A stretch of DNA of 26,306 nt, taken from an uncultured Dialister sp. GTDB taxonomy: Bacteria > Bacillota > Negativicutes > Veillonellales > Dialisteraceae. The stretch covers positions 1 to 26,306 of the forward strand of contig UQRR01000020.1 of the NCBI GenBank assembly GCA_900543455.1, read 5' to 3'. This document shows, piece after piece, positions 7,077 through 15,959 of this stretch. Below the pieces are notes generated by a model. That model worked only from the letters and a program-made list of their open reading frames with translations, ran no database searches and was not told where the DNA came from. A program made the translations under genes and the position numbers. Every line of letters starts with the position of its first letter. Position 1 is the first letter of the stretch.

Positions 7077-9407
7077 ATGTACAAATACACATGGGATGAA
7101 GAGACTGGAGGCCTATTGCTCCTTCCGGAGCTGTCGAAATTCAGCAAAGAGCCTCGTCCTGTTTACTATAAAGAGCTGGATATTCTGGGCTTTGACAAGT
7201 ACTGGAATTACCCGAAAGATGACCATGCGCCGCTCCTTTGGGCGGAAGCGAACAACTATATATATAAAGGCCGCACGATCGCGAAGGTGACCGGCGGAGC
7301 GCTCTATACGCCGCCCGGTCTCGTGGTGCTGGACAAAGATCCGGAACCCGGCGGCAAGCCGCTCGAATTCGTCGATGTGCCGCATATGTGTGAGAAGAAT
7401 AGGGCGATCATGGAAGCTTTGGTGCAGGAGACCGTGCAGCAGGTGTACCAGACGTATGAATCATACAAGTCCCGCATCGATGTTTTTTATGTGGCTTTCA
7501 GTGGCGGCAAGGATAGTGTGGTGGCACTGGATATAGTGCAGCGTGCTCTTCCGCATGAGACGTTTAAGGTGGTGTTTGGGGATACGGGAATGGAGTTCCC
7601 TGATACTTATGAGACTGTAAGGCATGTGAAAGCATGGTGTACGGATAGTCACATCGATTTTTTAGAAGCTCGTTCATGGTTGAATCCGTTGGATTCGTGG
7701 CGTATGTTTGGACCGCCAGCTTCGGTCACAAGGTGGTGTTGCAGTGTTCACAAAACAGCACCTCAGATCATACTGCTGAGAAAGCTCTTAAAGAAACGGG
7801 ATTTCAAGGGAATGGCATTTGTCGGCGTTCGCGGGGATGAAAGCTTGGCTAGAAGCAAGTATGAGTACATCACTTTGGGTGGTAAACATAAAGGGCAATA
7901 TAGCTGTAATACGATTTTGCACTGGAGTTCTGCTGAAGTTTTTTTACACATATTGAAAGAACATCTGGTACTGAATCCCGCGTATAAGTTGGGAAATCGA
8001 CGGGCAGGATGCCTGATTTGTCCAAGAGCGTCAGAGCGAAGTGAATTCATGAATCACCATTGCTACCCGGAGCAGGCTGAGCCATTTGTGAATATCATAA
8101 GAGAGGTATATAAGAACGCTTTTACGAGTAAAGATGCCATGGAAGAGTTTATACGAAATGGCGGCTGGAAAGCGCGAAAAAACGGGCGCGATTTGACACT
8201 CAAAGTCGGCTACTCGGAAAGTGTGACAAAAGAGGGGGATACTCTCATAGAAGTAGATCATCCGCGAACGGATTGGAAAGCATGGATCAATACTATCGGC
8301 GTTTTGTCTAACAACCAGTCCCCGTTCATAATCCAACATCACGGGAGACTGCTTGCTTTTGAGGTGGAAGAAGCGGATCAGCGAATTCTGGTCAAAGTGA
8401 AAAAAAGCGTTGCCAAAGAAGGTGGCGACTTTGTGAAATACCTGAAGAATGTATTCAGAAAGGCAGCCAGCTGTGTAGGATGTCAGGAGTGCCAGGCGGA
8501 TTGTCCTTATGGCTGTTTGAACTTTGAGAATGGGCAAGTAAAGGTTAGTGAGAACTGTAGACACTGCTCGCAGTGCCATAAAGTAGATAAGGGATGCCTG
8601 ATCTATAAGTCGCTAGAACAGCCCAAAGGAGGAATTGTTATGGGTGGAAAAACAATGAGCTTAAACAGCTATTCTCATCATGCACCGAAGATGGATTGGA
8701 TGGAACAGTATTTCAAGTACAAAAATACCTTTTCAGAGAATCATTCTCTGGGGTCTCAAATGTACAGCTTTTTCAGACGTTTCCTGCGTGACGCTTCGCT
8801 TTTGGATGAAACTGGATTCTCCAAAACGGCTGAGTTGATCGATCGGATGGGATTGGATTCGGAAGCTTCATGGGGCATTATTTACATCAACCTTTGCTAT
8901 GCACCGCAGCTTCATTGGTATGTCACACATACTGGCTTCAATGAAGAATACAGCAAAGCCTATCTTGGACAAATGATGATAGAAAGTGGTGCAAAAGAAA
9001 ACTGGGTCAATGACATTTTCTCCTCACTTACAAGGATGTCTGAATTGCCGTTAGGCGATATTGGCTTAGGTCATGCAACCCGCGAAAAAAATAGGGTCAT
9101 CTCACTCACAAGAACTGCATGGCTTGCCCCGGACAGCCTTACTATCCTCTATTCTCTCTACAAATTTGCAGAAGCCTGCGGCGGGTACTACCAATTCTCT
9201 CTCTCTACGCTCCTCGATGACTCCATCGAGAGAGACGGCGTCTCTCCGACGCGTATCTTCGGGCTGGGTGAGGATGAGATGAAGCGTATCCTGAATGGCC
9301 TCTCCAGCAATTATCCCGACTTTATTTCCGCTTCCTTCACGCTCGATCTTGACAACATCACGCTTCGCAGTGAGAAAACAGCAGATGACGTATTACAGCT
9401 TTTCTAA
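7077..9407 (+). CDS. brxP: BrxP-like PAPS reductase family protein with ferredoxin and DUF4007-like domains
   Basis: Probable sulfur-transferring enzyme of a type 4 BREX-like system, 776 residues. After an N-terminal region of about 130 residues, the PP-loop SGGKDS (142-147) marks the ATP-pyrophosphatase fold shared by PAPS reductases and DndC, which adenylates its substrate. Cys221/222, Cys312-x2-Cys315 and Cys329 form the cysteine pattern expected of a 4Fe-4S site in this group. Residues 466-507 add two ferredoxin motifs: C466, C469, C472, C476 and C494, C497, C500, C507. From about 522 on the sequence resembles DUF4007 (weaker recognition). The start at 7077 follows AGAGGA; the ATPase gene begins 12 bases after the stop. 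A perfect ribosome binding site precedes in-frame Met522. In type 4 BREX a PAPS-reductase protein replaces the usual methyltransferase. An orphan DndC-like protein is the alternative; the PglZ and BrxL genes downstream argue against it. Confidence 0.85.
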   Translation: MYKYTWDEETGGLLLLPELSKFSKEPRPVYYKELDILGFDKYWNYPKDDHAPLLWAEANNYIYKGRTIAKVTGGALYTPPGLVVLDKDPEPGGKPLEFVDVPHMCEKNRAIMEALVQETVQQVYQTYESYKSRIDVFYVAFSGGKDSVVALDIVQRALPHETFKVVFGDTGMEFPDTYETVRHVKAWCTDSHIDFLEARSWLNPLDSWRMFGPPASVTRWCCSVHKTAPQIILLRKLLKKRDFKGMAFVGVRGDESLARSKYEYITLGGKHKGQYSCNTILHWSSAEVFLHILKEHLVLNPAYKLGNRRAGCLICPRASERSEFMNHHCYPEQAEPFVNIIREVYKNAFTSKDAMEEFIRNGGWKARKNGRDLTLKVGYSESVTKEGDTLIEVDHPRTDWKAWINTIGVLSNNQSPFIIQHHGRLLAFEVEEADQRILVKVKKSVAKEGGDFVKYLKNVFRKAASCVGCQECQADCPYGCLNFENGQVKVSENCRHCSQCHKVDKGCLIYKSLEQPKGGIVMGGKTMSLNSYSHHAPKMDWMEQYFKYKNTFSENHSLGSQMYSFFRRFLRDASLLDETGFSKTAELIDRMGLDSEASWGIIYINLCYAPQLHWYVTHTGFNEEYSKAYLGQMMIESGAKENWVNDIFSSLTRMSELPLGDIGLGHATREKNRVISLTRTAWLAPDSLTILYSLYKFAEACGGYYQFSLSTLLDDSIERDGVSPTRIFGLGEDEMKRILNGLSSNYPDFISASFTLDLDNITLRSEKTADDVLQLF
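8625..8632 (+). promoter_or_regulatory. Internal ribosome binding site within brxP
   Basis: AAAGGAGG lies 7 bases before an in-frame ATG at 8640, as good as any start signal in the window. The codons here read Pro-Lys-Gly-Gly, so chance is possible, but the site falls exactly at the junction between the ferredoxin part and the DUF4007-like part. Confidence 0.45.
8640..9407 (+). CDS. Possible separately translated DUF4007-like C-terminal protein
   Basis: In-frame internal start inside brxP. The product would be 255 residues, beginning MGGKTMSLNSYSHH, and would contain all of the DUF4007-like part without the PP-loop or iron-sulfur parts. Support is the perfect ribosome binding site at 8625-8632 and its position at the domain boundary. 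DUF4007 proteins are, from memory, found as separate genes near Dnd-type sulfur-modification genes, so two products (long fusion and short subunit) from one gene is plausible. It may equally be a relic of two genes that fused. Only the full-length frame is certain. Confidence 0.35.
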   Translation: MGGKTMSLNSYSHHAPKMDWMEQYFKYKNTFSENHSLGSQMYSFFRRFLRDASLLDETGFSKTAELIDRMGLDSEASWGIIYINLCYAPQLHWYVTHTGFNEEYSKAYLGQMMIESGAKENWVNDIFSSLTRMSELPLGDIGLGHATREKNRVISLTRTAWLAPDSLTILYSLYKFAEACGGYYQFSLSTLLDDSIERDGVSPTRIFGLGEDEMKRILNGLSSNYPDFISASFTLDLDNITLRSEKTADDVLQLF

Positions 9408-9419
9408 GGGGAATCCATC

Positions 9420-12400
9420 ATGACAGACACGTATGAGAAATATTTCAATATCGATCCGACATACTATGCCGCTGTCACGGCAGAGCTGATCAAAGAAGGG
9501 AAAGTCAGCTGGAAGAAATTCTATCCCCATGCGACCTTTGTGAAGCTGCTGGAGATCACGCGCCGCGTCCTTTCTGGCGGAGCGCATCGTTCGATCTGGG
9601 TGGAAGGGGCCTATGGTACAGGGAAATCACATGCCGCCCTCACCGTCAAGTCCATTCTGGAAGCTTCTGACCAGGAAGTGAGAGACTATTTCGATGATTT
9701 CGGTCTGTCTTCCGATCTCCGGGATAAGTTTATTTCTCTCAAAAACAGCGGGACCATCTTGACAGTGCATCGCATCGGCTCAGCGAGCATTCACACGGAG
9801 ATGGATCTCGTCATGGCGGTGCAGCAGAGCATCATGGCAGCGTTAAAGGAAAAAGGACTTACCAATCATGGCGCACTCTCTATGAAAGATGCCTTTTTGA
9901 AATGGGCAGAAGATGCAGCCAATAAAGCATTCTTTGATGCGAAAATTCATGATATCAAGTACATCATCGATTTCAACCAGATGAGTGCGGATGAAGTCAT
10001 CGAAAAACTGAAAAATGGAGATGCTGAAGAGACGGAAGACCTGATGGCGAAGGTACTGCAGGTCCTGAAGGACAGTGGATTTGCGGGACTTTTGACGAAT
10101 GCGAATCAGATGTCTGCATGGATCAAAGACATTATCGCTGCGAATCATTTGTCTTCCATCCTCTTTATTTGGGATGAATTTTCAGAATACTTTATTAGCC
10201 ACCCGGTGGGTTTGACAGATTTCCAGACGCTAGCGGAAATCAGTGAGTCGCAGCCGTTCTATTTCATGGTCGTGGCGCATCAAAGCCGAAACTTGTTCGC
10301 CGATGCCAATGTGGCGAAAAAGATTCTGGATCGTTTCGAATCGCCTGTGAAGATCGAACTGCCGGAAAACATGGCATTCAAGCTGATGGCGCAGGCCATG
10401 CGTGTGACATCCGATTCTGCCCTGAAAGCGGAATGGGCTTCAGATAAAGCAGATCTGAATCTGGAACTCGGCGCGGTGCGGCATCATATCATCGAAAGCT
10501 CGCAGCGCAGCAATCGCGCCGGGCAAAAAATGAATCTGACGGATGAAGAATTGCAGGCCATCACGCCGATGCATCCCTATGCGGCTCTTTTACTGAAACA
10601 TATCGCGACGCTTTTCAATTCGAACCAGCGCAGTATGTTTGACTTCATCATCAGCAATGATATGACGGATGCGAAGGGGTTCAAATGGTTTATTCACAAC
10701 TTTGGTTCCACCACGGAGCCGAACCTTCTGACCATCGATCTTCTGTGGGATTTCTTCTGTGGGCAGCAGAAGGCGGGGCTCAATGATGATGTACGAGGCA
10801 TTCTCGATACATACAATACGATGCAGCTGGATAAGCTGGTAGACAATGAAAAGAAGGTCGTGAAGACCATTCTTCTCTTCCAGGCGATTTCTCTTCACAT
10901 CGTGGACAATCCTCTGCTGGTGCCCAATGATGAAAACCTGGATATGGCATTCTCAGGGACGGAATGGGCTCCTGGGCAGGCTGTGAATATCGCGAAGGGG
11001 TTGGTGGAGAAGGGACTCATTTTCCAAAAACCGACTGGCAGCGGCAAGCTGGAATACTGCGTAGCCAATGCAGGTAGCGGTACAAGTATGGAGAAATATC
11101 GTGAGAAAGCAGAAAAAGAGGCGAAGACATCGGCCCTCATCACCAATGGAAAATTGCTGGAAACCATTGCGATCCCTGTCGCGATTCGAGGACGTTTCCT
11201 TTTGAATGACAACGGAACGGGCGATGAGTCATTTGGCCGTATCGCTACGCGTCTGCAGAATCTTCGTGCGTCCAATCGCTTCAAGACCATGGCAACCTTT
11301 GCGATGGACTCCATTGAAATGCTCAAAATCGAGCAGAAGATCCGGGAACGGACAAAAATCATGGATGACAGCTGGGTGATCATCGAGGCACTGACGCCGA
11401 TGGGAACCGATCTCAAGAAGCAGTACATCGATAATTTGGCATTCAGTTTCTACAATGCACAGAAAAATAAGGCGCAGGCGGAGCACTATGAAAAACAGGC
11501 GATGGCTGTTTTGTCCGATTGGAGCAATAAGATCATGCAGGGCGCTTTCATGGTGTACACGAAGGCTGCTCCGAATGGTGAACGCATGGCGAATCTGGAA
11601 GCCTTGCAGCATTTCCTCACCGAGCTGGATCATGAAGTGTATTTCTACGGTGTCGAGCAGTATGATCTGACGGATACGATGTACAGCCAGTATGCACTGG
11701 CGCAAGGTGCACTTTGCGGGATCCATGAAAAGCTGTCAGGGGCCTATAAGAGTAGCAATAAAAAGAGCTTCGAGGTGGCATTGAAAAGGGCATGGGAGGT
11801 ACCGGACTATTGGAAGAGACCGGAGCTCACCAGCCTTCCGATCGTTCAGATCAAGAAAAAGGTGGAGGATCTGATCGAGAAAGGGTTTGCCAGCAAAGCA
11901 GGCCGCGTCTCTGTTTCGGATATCTGGAATGAATTGGAGCAGCCTCCTTTCGGTTTCATGCCATGCAGTGCGGCTGCGCTGGTGATGGGCTTCGTGCTGA
12001 AGGAATACGCGAATATTGAATATTTCTGGAGCAATGGATCCCTGACAAAACCAATGTCGCCGGATACGATGAAGACGATGATCGCCGAAGCAATGACCGC
12101 AGGAAATGATCGCAAGAAGAAAGAACAGTACATCGTCACAATGACGCCGGAAGTGAAAAAGTTCCTCCAGGTGACGGCGGCTTCCTTCCATATCTCGGAA
12201 GACAGATGCAATAGTGTAGAAGATGCAGCGACGTCCATCCGCATCAGGATGAAGCAGTTCGAATTTCCGCTGTGGACTGTGAAGTCGCTCCTTTCCAAAG
12301 AAGCGCTTCTCTCGGGGAAAGAGCTACTTTCAGATCTGCTGGATGGATACAGCACGATCGCCAATGGCTCGCAGGAAGAAGCCAGCAAAGCAGCGGAAGC

Positions 12401-13613
12401 CATCGGAAAGGCAGCTCTCGATCACCCATCGGTGGCGGATGACTTGCAGCTTCTTTGCCAGTCTGATAAGACGCGGCAGGGGATGTTCGCCTACGTGGCA
12501 TCGTATCAGGATGGACTTCTGCCAAGATTGGCACAGGAGATCGCAGATGGCGGCAAGTACCTCATGCGTATCAAGTCTGGATTCGATGCGGGTGAAGCAA
12601 ACTGGGTATGGCGGAAAGAGACGGCAGATAAAGTCATCTCGAATGTGATCCTGGAATACCAGATCGTCGCAGAAAGCATCCGATGCATCGGGTTGTATCA
12701 CTCGTATGGTGAGGCTGTGGCGGGCTGGGTGACCAAAGCCCAGCAGATCAAGCTGCCGTATGAGATCGTACGGCCGATGGTGGGATCGCTTGGTGATTTC
12801 TTGAAAGCACTGAAACAGCTCCTTGAGACACGCACCATTCAGGATAAAGCGGCATTCTATCAGCTGCTTTGTCAGAATGGCAATGCATTTATCGATTTCT
12901 ACAATTTCCAGCAGCGCTATTTCATGGATGCTGTCTCCAGCTTTACGGAAGGTATGGATGAAGACAGCAAGAAGAAACTGTATCTGGAATTGCCTGCCGG
13001 ACAGCTTGGCGCGGACTCGACCCGCTACTACAATCTGGTGCAGGAACGTGTCGGCCGATATCAGCAGGATAGAGAGAAAAAGGAACTGCAGGAAGAATGG
13101 CGCAGTATAACGGATACGGAGAACCCTAAAGACTGGTCTTCGCGGAATAAAACGCCAATTCTTTGCCTTTTCAAGAAAGAGGAGCAAGAAGCAGCACAGC
13201 GATTCCTGCCGATCATCGGGAATCCGAATGCTTCCGTGGATATGGTCAAGAAAGCCGCTGAATATCTGGCGTCTTTGAATCATGCTGGCTTCTTCCGTCG
13301 GGTAGATGATACAGACTATGTAGATGCTTGCTTCATGAAGTGTATCGTCGGGCCGGAAAGCGTGCTGCTGCATGATTTGGCGGACATCAGGAAAAAACTT
13401 TTTGAATATGATTGTAATGTGTATGGCTGGTGGAACAATCCAAACATCAGAGGCCGCTTGAAGATGATGTTCAAGAAGGAATATGAACTGCATGGGAAAG
13501 CGGAAGCGGAGCAGATTTTCGAGCATATGTCTGCTGATCAGTTGCGTGAATATCTGCGAGACAAACTGATGGACCCTGATTTTGGCCGGGAGATTCTGAA
13601 AGGCCAGAGATGA
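9420..13613 (+). CDS. brxC: BREX P-loop ATPase (BrxC/PglY-like)
   Basis: Very large ATPase, 1397 residues, in the usual size range of BrxC/PglY, the central ATPase of BREX systems. The Walker A motif GAYGTGKS has its Lys at 69, unusually near the N-terminus as in this family, and a hydrophobic strand ending in WDEF with Asp252-Glu253 fits Walker B. The rest has no motif I can name and is probably helical; no membrane segment is evident. AAGGGG lies upstream of the ATG at 9420, 12 bases after the brxP stop, and the next gene starts 10 bases after its stop, so the three are translationally close. ATP-driven remodelling of DNA-bound BREX complexes is the role proposed for the family; nothing here defines the substrate. 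Long open frames on the opposite strand are codon-bias shadows. Confidence 0.85.
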   Translation: MTDTYEKYFNIDPTYYAAVTAELIKEGKVSWKKFYPHATFVKLLEITRRVLSGGAHRSIWVEGAYGTGKSHAALTVKSILEASDQEVRDYFDDFGLSSDLRDKFISLKNSGTILTVHRIGSASIHTEMDLVMAVQQSIMAALKEKGLTNHGALSMKDAFLKWAEDAANKAFFDAKIHDIKYIIDFNQMSADEVIEKLKNGDAEETEDLMAKVLQVLKDSGFAGLLTNANQMSAWIKDIIAANHLSSILFIWDEFSEYFISHPVGLTDFQTLAEISESQPFYFMVVAHQSRNLFADANVAKKILDRFESPVKIELPENMAFKLMAQAMRVTSDSALKAEWASDKADLNLELGAVRHHIIESSQRSNRAGQKMNLTDEELQAITPMHPYAALLLKHIATLFNSNQRSMFDFIISNDMTDAKGFKWFIHNFGSTTEPNLLTIDLLWDFFCGQQKAGLNDDVRGILDTYNTMQLDKLVDNEKKVVKTILLFQAISLHIVDNPLLVPNDENLDMAFSGTEWAPGQAVNIAKGLVEKGLIFQKPTGSGKLEYCVANAGSGTSMEKYREKAEKEAKTSALITNGKLLETIAIPVAIRGRFLLNDNGTGDESFGRIATRLQNLRASNRFKTMATFAMDSIEMLKIEQKIRERTKIMDDSWVIIEALTPMGTDLKKQYIDNLAFSFYNAQKNKAQAEHYEKQAMAVLSDWSNKIMQGAFMVYTKAAPNGERMANLEALQHFLTELDHEVYFYGVEQYDLTDTMYSQYALAQGALCGIHEKLSGAYKSSNKKSFEVALKRAWEVPDYWKRPELTSLPIVQIKKKVEDLIEKGFASKAGRVSVSDIWNELEQPPFGFMPCSAAALVMGFVLKEYANIEYFWSNGSLTKPMSPDTMKTMIAEAMTAGNDRKKKEQYIVTMTPEVKKFLQVTAASFHISEDRCNSVEDAATSIRIRMKQFEFPLWTVKSLLSKEALLSGKELLSDLLDGYSTIANGSQEEASKAAEAIGKAALDHPSVADDLQLLCQSDKTRQGMFAYVASYQDGLLPRLAQEIADGGKYLMRIKSGFDAGEANWVWRKETADKVISNVILEYQIVAESIRCIGLYHSYGEAVAGWVTKAQQIKLPYEIVRPMVGSLGDFLKALKQLLETRTIQDKAAFYQLLCQNGNAFIDFYNFQQRYFMDAVSSFTEGMDEDSKKKLYLELPAGQLGADSTRYYNLVQERVGRYQQDREKKELQEEWRSITDTENPKDWSSRNKTPILCLFKKEEQEAAQRFLPIIGNPNASVDMVKKAAEYLASLNHAGFFRRVDDTDYVDACFMKCIVGPESVLLHDLADIRKKLFEYDCNVYGWWNNPNIRGRLKMMFKKEYELHGKAEAEQIFEHMSADQLREYLRDKLMDPDFGREILKGQR

Positions 13614-13623
13614 GGTGGCTCTC

Positions 13624-15939
13624 ATGGAATGCAATACTATGGATCAATGCTTCGACCGGATAGAAGCCTATTGTCAAAAGGAAATCACGGGGCATCCTTT
13701 GTTGGTGAATGCAGAGAATGACCATGATTTTCAATGCCTCGTCAAGCGTATGCGGATCGATGGGAATAAAACCTGCGTTTTTGTGCATGACTATTGTGGG
13801 AAGGGGTTACCTCAAATCGATGCCCTTTTTCGTGATGTAAAAAAGAAAGACTGTTTTGTTGTGATTGGTCTTTCGTCCTATGCCATGCTGTTCGGTAAGA
13901 AGAGGGCGGAAGAATTGATGGCGAGGCTGCAGGAGCTTTCTGTGGCGGGGCATGTCATTGTCTTGCTCTCGCATATGAAGGAGATCCGTCTGTCTAGAAT
14001 GCAGCAGGACCAGCATTTATCATATCGGGTGCTCTTGCTTGAGGGGGATCCCACGCCGCTTCCATCGATTTATCTCGCATCACCGGAGGAAAACTCTTTC
14101 GGTCAGTCGGTGCTGCCGAATATCCAGGCACTGCTTGAAAAGCTGGAGCAATATGATTCTGCGACGGGGGAGACATCCTTCGTGGCGCGAATCGGTTTTC
14201 CCAGAGAAATCTTTAGTGAGTCTATGTATTCCATCCGCAGCTCGAAAGGTATATTTGAAGAGCTGGTGAAAGCCTATCCGGTACTGAAAGGCGCGCTCAA
14301 AGAGTGCTGGGGCACGAAGGAGGAATGGGCGTGGTTTGCCAAGTACTGGGAAGAATCTCTATCATGGAGTGCTTTGGCAAAAAGGTGCTTTGGGCTTGAG
14401 ACGCATTTTTCTACGATCCTGAAGCAGGAATACGGGCAATCGGATGAGAGGGAGACTTGGCTGTACTGGCTTCTTCTCAAAGTAGAAGGAGCATCAGAAG
14501 ATGCCTACTTGTCGTATGCGCTGGGAAAGAGCCAGCATTGGCAGGATCTTGGGGAGCATATTTTCCTATCGCTTTCTTCACTTTCCTTTCAAATGAGAGA
14601 ATTTGAAAAGTATTGCGAGGGGCGGAAACGATTGCTGGAAGGGCAAGCCATTCCGGCGACTTGGGTGAGCGAATATCAGGATGCCATTGCACAAAAAGGG
14701 AGAGACGCCATCTGGTATCTCTTTGCCGGAACGGCCTGGGAGGAAAAAATGCTGTTCCAGTGCCTTGCTGACTATGACTATACGAAAGAAGAAGTCATGG
14801 GTGTGCTTAAGACGCATTTCCCGGATCTTTTCGCCTATATGAAATCGTTCACTTTTACCATGCATCAGAAAGTGCCGGAACGTCTGGTGCCTTTACTAAC
14901 GAAATATTTTGACGACTACAAGTGGCAGAAGCTGATGAATCATCTGACTCCGGATTTCAAAGCTCAGGTGAATACACTGGCGGAGCATCGTGTCTACAAC
15001 CAGTTTCCTATTCGCAGTCTGGCTTTGAGTCAGATGAAAAAAGAGAATACGATGATGTACTTCGTCGATGCGCTTGGCGTAGAGTATCTCTCCTATATCT
15101 CGGAAAAGTGTAAGACGTATGGTCTCTTGCTCTCTATTCAGGTGGTGCACGGTGAGCTCCCGTCCATTACATCACAGAATACAGAGTTCATGAATCCTGA
15201 TGTAACAAACATCAAAGATCTGGATGAGCTGAAGCATGAGAGCCAGACTTATAACTATGAGAAACAAAAGATTCCGCTGCATCTCGTGGCAGAGCTGAAA
15301 GCGATCGATGATGTGTTGCAAACCATCCGCGATGGACTTTTGACGAAGGAAATGAAGAGTGCCATTATCATTTCTGACCATGGTGCGACCCGTCTGGCTG
15401 TCTTGAATGACGAAGAGTATGGAGCCGAGTTCATTGTAGGAGAGTCCAAAGGGCAGCATAGCGGACGTTGCTGCCAGGTGGAAGAAGATCCTGGGATCCC
15501 GTTTGCTGCTTATGAAAATGGGTATGCCGTCCTTGCCAATTACATGCGCTTCAAAGGCAGCCGCAAGGCGGATGTTGAAGTGCATGGCGGAGCGACATTG
15601 GAAGAGACGCTCGTGCCGCTGCTGCAGATTTCCTTGAAGCCAAAGGATCCGATGGTGGAATTCCAGCCAGCACTGGTGCAGCTCAGAAAGAAAGAAGTGG
15701 GCGAGCTCCTCTTGGTCACGAATTTCGACATGGCGGATCCCTATATCATCGTGAACGGAAAGACCTATCGAGGAAAACTGGATACGCATCGAAGACGTGC
15801 CATCATTCCTCTCCCGGATATGAAGAGAACGCATGATTATATGGCGGATATTTATGATGGAGATACCTTACTGAAAGAGCAGGTAGCCTTCCACGTCAAG
15901 AAGGAGGTCGCCAAAGACAATCTGGGCGATATTTTCTAA
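13624..15939 (+). CDS. pglZ: BREX PglZ alkaline-phosphatase-fold protein
   Basis: PglZ-domain protein of 771 residues, the hallmark of BREX systems. The domain is in the C-terminal half: YFVDALG with Asp482 (probable metal/nucleophile region), ISDHG with Asp585-His586 as metal ligands, and HGGATLEE at 654-661, a signature close to the end of PglZ domains. The N-terminal 450 residues are less conserved to my eye. PglZ belongs to the alkaline phosphatase superfamily and is needed for BREX activity; its substrate is not settled. An in-frame GTG at 13615 would lengthen it by three residues, but GAGG at 13612-13615 sits 8 bases before the ATG at 13624, so I chose that. Its start region nearly touches the end of the ATPase gene, and brxL starts 20 bases after its stop. 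Confidence 0.87.
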   Translation: MECNTMDQCFDRIEAYCQKEITGHPLLVNAENDHDFQCLVKRMRIDGNKTCVFVHDYCGKGLPQIDALFRDVKKKDCFVVIGLSSYAMLFGKKRAEELMARLQELSVAGHVIVLLSHMKEIRLSRMQQDQHLSYRVLLLEGDPTPLPSIYLASPEENSFGQSVLPNIQALLEKLEQYDSATGETSFVARIGFPREIFSESMYSIRSSKGIFEELVKAYPVLKGALKECWGTKEEWAWFAKYWEESLSWSALAKRCFGLETHFSTILKQEYGQSDERETWLYWLLLKVEGASEDAYLSYALGKSQHWQDLGEHIFLSLSSLSFQMREFEKYCEGRKRLLEGQAIPATWVSEYQDAIAQKGRDAIWYLFAGTAWEEKMLFQCLADYDYTKEEVMGVLKTHFPDLFAYMKSFTFTMHQKVPERLVPLLTKYFDDYKWQKLMNHLTPDFKAQVNTLAEHRVYNQFPIRSLALSQMKKENTMMYFVDALGVEYLSYISEKCKTYGLLLSIQVVHGELPSITSQNTEFMNPDVTNIKDLDELKHESQTYNYEKQKIPLHLVAELKAIDDVLQTIRDGLLTKEMKSAIIISDHGATRLAVLNDEEYGAEFIVGESKGQHSGRCCQVEEDPGIPFAAYENGYAVLANYMRFKGSRKADVEVHGGATLEETLVPLLQISLKPKDPMVEFQPALVQLRKKEVGELLLVTNFDMADPYIIVNGKTYRGKLDTHRRRAIIPLPDMKRTHDYMADIYDGDTLLKEQVAFHVKKEVAKDNLGDIF

Positions 15940-15959
15940 GGAAATAGGGGTGAATCGTA

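Noticed and set aside
12330..13634. A 434-codon open frame on the - strand
   Set aside because: It lies entirely opposite the BREX ATPase gene, has no ribosome binding site, and its sequence is the low-complexity Ile/Arg/His-rich type produced by reading a real gene backwards.
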